Origin: Halosolutus halophilus
GTDB taxonomy: Archaea; Halobacteriota; Halobacteria; Halobacteriales; Natrialbaceae
Length of the DNA: 64,000 nt
Assembly (NCBI RefSeq): GCF_022869805.1
Contig: NZ_CP094974.1
Coordinates: 868,001 to 932,000 of the forward strand
Reading direction: 5' to 3'
Shown here one piece after another: positions 60,977 to 64,000 of this stretch. A program made the translations under genes and the position numbers. The first letter of the stretch is position 1. Every line of letters begins with the position of its first letter. A model generated the notes under the pieces. That model ran no database searches. It was not told where the DNA came from and saw nothing but the letters and a program-made list of their open reading frames with translations.

Positions 60977-62377
60977 TCACAGCCTCCGATAGACGAATCC
61001 CGCCTCGACGGCGTCGGATTCCTCGATCGCGCCCGTCACGTCGATCAGTGCGGGACTCGCTTCGACTTCTGACGCCACCGCCTCGAGGTCCAGGTCCACG
61101 AACTCCGCGTGGGGTGTCGCGAGCACGACCGCGTCGTATCCCTCGAACGAGAGCGTCTCCTGGACCTCGATGCCGAACGCGTCTCGGACCGCCTCGTCGT
61201 CGGCGAACGGGTCGAATCCCGCGACGTCGACGTCGTACTCCTGGAGCGCGTCGACGACGTCGACGACCTTCGAACTGCGAATGTCGCCCACGCCCGGTTT
61301 GTACGACAGCCCCAGTACCAGGACGCGACTCTCGCGGAGCGTCTTGTGACAGCGGTTGAGCGCCTTGATCGTCATGTCGGCGACGTGGTCGGGCACCGAC
61401 TCGTTCACCTTCCGGCTCGTTCGCACCAGCTCCGGCTCGTACCCGTCCTGTGCCGATCGGTACGCGAGGAAGTACGGATCGACCGGGATACAGTGGCCGC
61501 CGACCAGTCCCGGCCGGTAGTCGTGGAAGTTCCACTTCGTTCCCGCCGCCTCGAGGACCGCCCGGGCGTCGACGCCCATCTCGTCGAGCGCCATCGATAG
61601 CTCGTTGACGAACGCGATGTTGAGGTCGCGCTGGGCGTTCTCGACGACCTTGCACGCTTCCGCGGCCTCGATCGAGGGAGCGCGATGGACGCCCGCGTCG
61701 ACGATCGACTCGTACAGCGTCGCCACGTCGTCGAGCACGCTCTCGTTCTGCGCACTGACGACCTTGACGACGTCCTCGAGGCCGTGCTCGGGGTCGCCCG
61801 GCGTGGCGCGTTCCGGCGAGTAGCCCACGAAGAAGTCCTCGCCCGCGACGAGATCGGACGCGTCCTCGAGCGCCGGGACGAGCACCTCGCGCGTCGAACC
61901 CGGGTAAACGGTCGACTCGAGGACGACCGTCGTCCCGGGATCCATCTTCGAGCCGACGGTGGTCGCCGCGCTCTCGACGTAGCTCAGGTCCGGCCGATCG
62001 TCGTCGTCGATCGGCGTCGGAACGGTGATGACGACGTAGTCAGCCTCGCCGATCACGTTCGCGTCGGTGGTATAGGAGATGTCACCGTCCTGAATCACCT
62101 CGTCGGAGAGGTCGCCGGTCGTGTCGATCCCCGCCTGCAGTCGATCGACCGTCCTCTCGTCGACGTCGTACCCGAGCACGCGATACTCCGACTGCGCGAA
62201 GCCGACTGCGAGCGGCAGTCCGACGTACCCGAGTCCGACGACGCAGATCGTCGCCTCGCGGGTGGCCTCCTCCTCGACGTGCTCGAGGGCGGTTCCCCCG
62301 CCGCTCGCGTCCAGGTCGTACCGGTCGCTCTCTCGATCGTCCCCTCGCGTCTCCGTGTCGCTGATTGTCGTGGTCAT
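60977..62377 (-). CDS. Nucleotide-sugar dehydrogenase (UDP-glucose/UDP-ManNAc type)
   Basis: 466 residues from the ATG at 62377; the frame extends to 62407. The N-terminus is a poorly structured acidic segment, then the NAD loop ICVVGLGYVGLPLAVGFAQSEYRVLGYDVDERTVDRLQ. Then come the Thr-Pro-x-P loop TVPTPIDDDDRPDLSYV, STVYPGSTREVLVP, the substrate helix NAQRDLNIAFVNELSMAL, the catalytic Cys in VGGHCIPVDPYFLAYRS and the C-terminal SYKPGVGDIRSSKVVDVVDALQEYDVDVAGFDPFAD. This is the UDP-ManNAcA/UDP-GlcA dehydrogenase family (AglM-like), making a uronic acid for the glycan. First gene of the five-kilobase minus-strand operon. Confidence 0.9.
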   Translation of the reverse strand: MTTTISDTETRGDDRESDRYDLDASGGGTALEHVEEEATREATICVVGLGYVGLPLAVGFAQSEYRVLGYDVDERTVDRLQAGIDTTGDLSDEVIQDGDISYTTDANVIGEADYVVITVPTPIDDDDRPDLSYVESAATTVGSKMDPGTTVVLESTVYPGSTREVLVPALEDASDLVAGEDFFVGYSPERATPGDPEHGLEDVVKVVSAQNESVLDDVATLYESIVDAGVHRAPSIEAAEACKVVENAQRDLNIAFVNELSMALDEMGVDARAVLEAAGTKWNFHDYRPGLVGGHCIPVDPYFLAYRSAQDGYEPELVRTSRKVNESVPDHVADMTIKALNRCHKTLRESRVLVLGLSYKPGVGDIRSSKVVDVVDALQEYDVDVAGFDPFADDEAVRDAFGIEVQETLSFEGYDAVVLATPHAEFVDLDLEAVASEVEASPALIDVTGAIEESDAVEAGFVYRRL

Positions 62378-62487
62378 GGGTGATACGTTGTCGCAGGACC
62401 GTCGCACGACCGAGTGCGACGGCGACTGTGCGAGATTGATGTGCCCGCAATCGTGGGGCGTGCCTCAGAACCCCCAAGTCGGTGGGG

Positions 62488-62515
62488 GCCGTTTACTATA
62501 CCTCGAATAAACGGT
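62488..62515 (-). promoter_or_regulatory. TTA-N8-ATARTAA-class site before the minus-strand glycan operon
   Basis: On the minus strand CCGTTTA, eight bases, ATAGTAA from 62499, 122 nt before the ATG at 62377. The arms CCGTTTA and TAAACGG are exact inverted repeats, the best dyad among these sites. Confidence 0.65.
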
Positions 62516-62735
62516 TGCAAGCGGCGCGGGTGAGAGAATCCGGACGACTGAGCGGGGAGCGGGCTGGTTTGTCGGATCGGCAGGCAGACGTCGTGACGGA
62601 CGTTTATACCGTTGTTAAACGCTCATGTACCGATTCATAATGAAGGTCCTTCGGATCCGATTGCCAGTGCGGTCGGTGAACTCACGACGGTCGTGAGTCG
62701 ACCACCCATCGACCGCAGCAGAACCGTGACAACCC

Positions 62736-63383
62736 ATGGTGCCCACTATCCAGACCGGAGTCGGAGCCTCGTTCGCGTCGATCCACAGCAGTTACCCGAT
62801 TAACATGGGTTCCGTTCCGATCTCCCAGTTCGACACGCACTCGATCGCGATACCGACGATCGGCTCCGAGATCGGTGTCCGATCCGGTGGACTGTTGTCC
62901 TGGATGCAACCGCTTCGCGTGGCGTCGTTCTGGGAGATAGCCATGGTCGCGGTTCTGTTCTTGCTCGTCAGCGGGCTCGTCGGAATTCGCGTCGCAGAGA
63001 TGCTGGCGGAACGCGACGTCGAAATTACGGCGCTCCCGCTGATCACGGACACGGCAGCTGACTCGGACGAGGGGGACCGCACACGTACCGACGATCACCT
63101 GGGGTACGAACGGTATCTCTCGCCCGACACACCACCGGAACTTCTGAGCGACGAAGGGAGAGTGGTCCGACTGCTCGTCGCGAATCGCGGTCGTATTCGA
63201 CAGCACCAGATCGCCGAAGAGACCGGTTGGTCGAAGTCGAAGGTCAGCAGGATCTGCTCGCAGATGCACGCCGACGGGACGATCGAGAAGTCCTCGGTCG
63301 GGAGGGAAAACGTCATCACCCTCACCGAGACCGAACCGGACGACGAGACGCAGTCGGACGAGGTCGAGAATCCGCTTCCGTGA
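62736..63383 (+). CDS. Membrane-anchored winged-helix protein (DUF7343-like)
   Basis: 215 residues from the ATG at 62736. A hydrophobic helix at about 65-85 (SFWEIAMVAVLFLLVSGLVGIRVAEML) is followed by a linker and a C-terminal winged helix: DEGRVVRLLVANRGRIRQHQIAEETGWSKSKVSRICSQMHADGTIEKSSVGRENVITL. The WSKSKVSR recognition helix is typical of haloarchaeal one-component membrane regulators. Target and signal are unknown. It stands alone in the gap between the glycan operon and the end of the window. Confidence 0.8.
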   Translation: MVPTIQTGVGASFASIHSSYPINMGSVPISQFDTHSIAIPTIGSEIGVRSGGLLSWMQPLRVASFWEIAMVAVLFLLVSGLVGIRVAEMLAERDVEITALPLITDTAADSDEGDRTRTDDHLGYERYLSPDTPPELLSDEGRVVRLLVANRGRIRQHQIAEETGWSKSKVSRICSQMHADGTIEKSSVGRENVITLTETEPDDETQSDEVENPLP

Positions 63384-63466
63384 GCACGCGTCGTGCATGC
63401 CACCACTCTGTTTCGCACCACCCGGAAGCGAACCGGACCCGCCGCGCCGGCGGCACCCACTTTTTC

Positions 63467-63540
63467 CGTCACTTGGCTACCGACGACGCCTTCACTTTCT
63501 CGTCACTTGCCTCTCGACGCCCTCACGTTCCCGTCACTTG
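63467..63540 (+). repeat. Three spaced CGTCACTTG repeats
   Basis: CGTCACTTG at 63467, 63501 and 63532, spaced 34 and 31 bp, each followed by a GC-rich stretch that also resembles its neighbours. It lies in the otherwise gene-free 63384-63935 gap (552 bp). It could be a short tandem duplication or a set of binding sites. Confidence 0.45.
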
Positions 63541-63835
63541 CCCACTGGCGACGGCATCTCCGACGGCGACGGTTCCACTGGCCGTCACGACACGTCTCAC
63601 AGATCGCAACTGGCGTCCAACCGGAGACTCGTTTAAGATCCACGTAAGCGCGTCGACGCGCCTCGTAGCGGTTTCGAGCCGACGAATTGTTCCTGCCCGT
63701 CTCGGGAGTACTCGGGACGCCGGTTCGATACGTACCGAGCCGGACGGTTGTCACGATATTTGGGTGCGGAATCGGGGGACGAGACACGACTTGCACAGCA
63801 CGAAACCGTGTCTGACGTTATACAGCCGACAGTGA

Positions 63836-63863
63836 CCGTCTTATTCGTCGTATAGTAATGGCC
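63836..63863 (+). promoter_or_regulatory. TTA-N8-ATARTAA-class site before the last gene
   Basis: CCGTCTTA, eight bases, ATAGTAA beginning at 63852, 84 nt before the ATG at 63936. Its left part resembles the site before the dehydrogenase operon. Confidence 0.6.
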
Positions 63864-63935
63864 GCTGTCTGATTTGGAGTGCAGTGGAGGCCCGCCCGTC
63901 CAGCAGTGGACGACGGACGCGGGTAGGAATCAACA

Positions 63936-64000
63936 ATGACACGGAACAGTACTGCACTGCGGGCAGCGGTCTCGAATCGTGGCGACACGACCGACACAGT
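63936..64000 (+). CDS. 5' end of a gene cut by the window edge
   Basis: ATG at 63936 and an open frame to the edge (MTRNSTALRAAVSNRGDTTDT). Polar, Thr/Arg-rich, no motif. The promoter-class motif upstream is the only sign that it is a real gene. Confidence 0.4.
   Translation, partial: MTRNSTALRAAVSNRGDTTDT

Noticed and set aside
58803-61655. A 950-codon open frame on the minus strand
   Set aside because: Only the last 320 codons (from 59765) have protein character. The rest is the Arg-rich shadow of the DUF354 and dehydrogenase genes in another frame, common in high-GC DNA.
1-64000. tRNA or rRNA genes
   Set aside because: No cloverleaf-like T-loop (GGTTCRAATC) with matching acceptor ends and no rRNA stretch was recognised by eye; a covariance search would be needed to be certain.

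Overview
The window is chromosomal DNA of an extremely halophilic archaeon (class Halobacteria; a Natrialbales-type genome is a guess). The signs are acidic proteins, twin-arginine lipoprotein signals with lipoboxes (many ending AGC or VGC), haloarchaeal families (Bat-type HTH, DUF7344-like, SHOCT, cupredoxin lipoproteins), and promoters with a TATA-like box about 30 nt before the start codon. The base composition has two parts: roughly the first 25 kb is visibly AT-richer and patchy, and the rest is high-GC, dense and ordinary for a haloarchaeal chromosome.

Positions 1 to 18,450 are the most unusual part. Single genes or short operons (regulators, tiny membrane proteins, lipoproteins, a PEBP-family protein, a copper module) are separated again and again by copies of one intergenic element of about 85 bp, named 'R element' here. 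I count 14 main-orientation copies (R0 to R13) and two partial ones. The element is an imperfect palindrome (left arm CTGTATTCAGCAC, right arm GTGCTGAATACAG) followed by a third box TTCAGCA. Arm changes are often compensated on the other side. All but one partial copy point the same way, whatever the direction of the neighbouring genes. Two copies of one IS5-type element inserted at the same base of the left arm in two different R elements, each making a 9-bp duplication. The layout resembles a cassette array with structured boundary sites, but no recombinase is encoded here. Two genes in this part are broken: a frameshifted amino-acid permease and a DUF302 gene with an in-frame TAG.

Positions 18,400 to 21,600 look like a decayed head-tail provirus: small zinc-motif and membrane proteins, then a protein whose N-terminus resembles a small terminase and whose C-terminus resembles an internal piece of a portal protein. 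From 22,000 to 27,700 there are a tiny lipoprotein with a parallel beta-helix protein, a P-type ATPase remnant, a UPF0016/GDT1-type transporter, a multi-span DolP-mannose-transferase-like protein and a GNAT acetyltransferase.

Positions 27,900 to 64,000 hold a large cell-surface carbohydrate locus with some central metabolism. There are E1-alpha, E1-beta and a stand-alone lipoyl protein; an IMPDH/GMP-reductase-type enzyme; a GlmU-like nucleotidyltransferase and GlmM (UDP-HexNAc supply); an AlkP-superfamily phosphodiesterase; a Bat-type regulator; a secreted beta-helix protein; a flippase; Trk potassium uptake; family 2 and 4 glycosyltransferases; a DUF354 protein; a GT-C membrane transferase; two NodB-type secreted proteins (one without its catalytic residues); an aspartoacylase-like secreted hydrolase; an asparagine-synthase-like protein; DUF1616 and membrane-anchored HTH proteins; and a nucleotide-sugar dehydrogenase. 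Thirteen sites upstream of these genes share a rigid motif, (C/T)TA-N8-RTARKRA (best form TTA-N8-ATARTAA). Seven lie 32 to 37 nt before the start codon. The motif is not seen in the first 25 kb and is probably a promoter class or operator dedicated to this locus.

No rRNA, tRNA or CRISPR array was recognised. All assignments come from reading motifs by eye; no database search was run.
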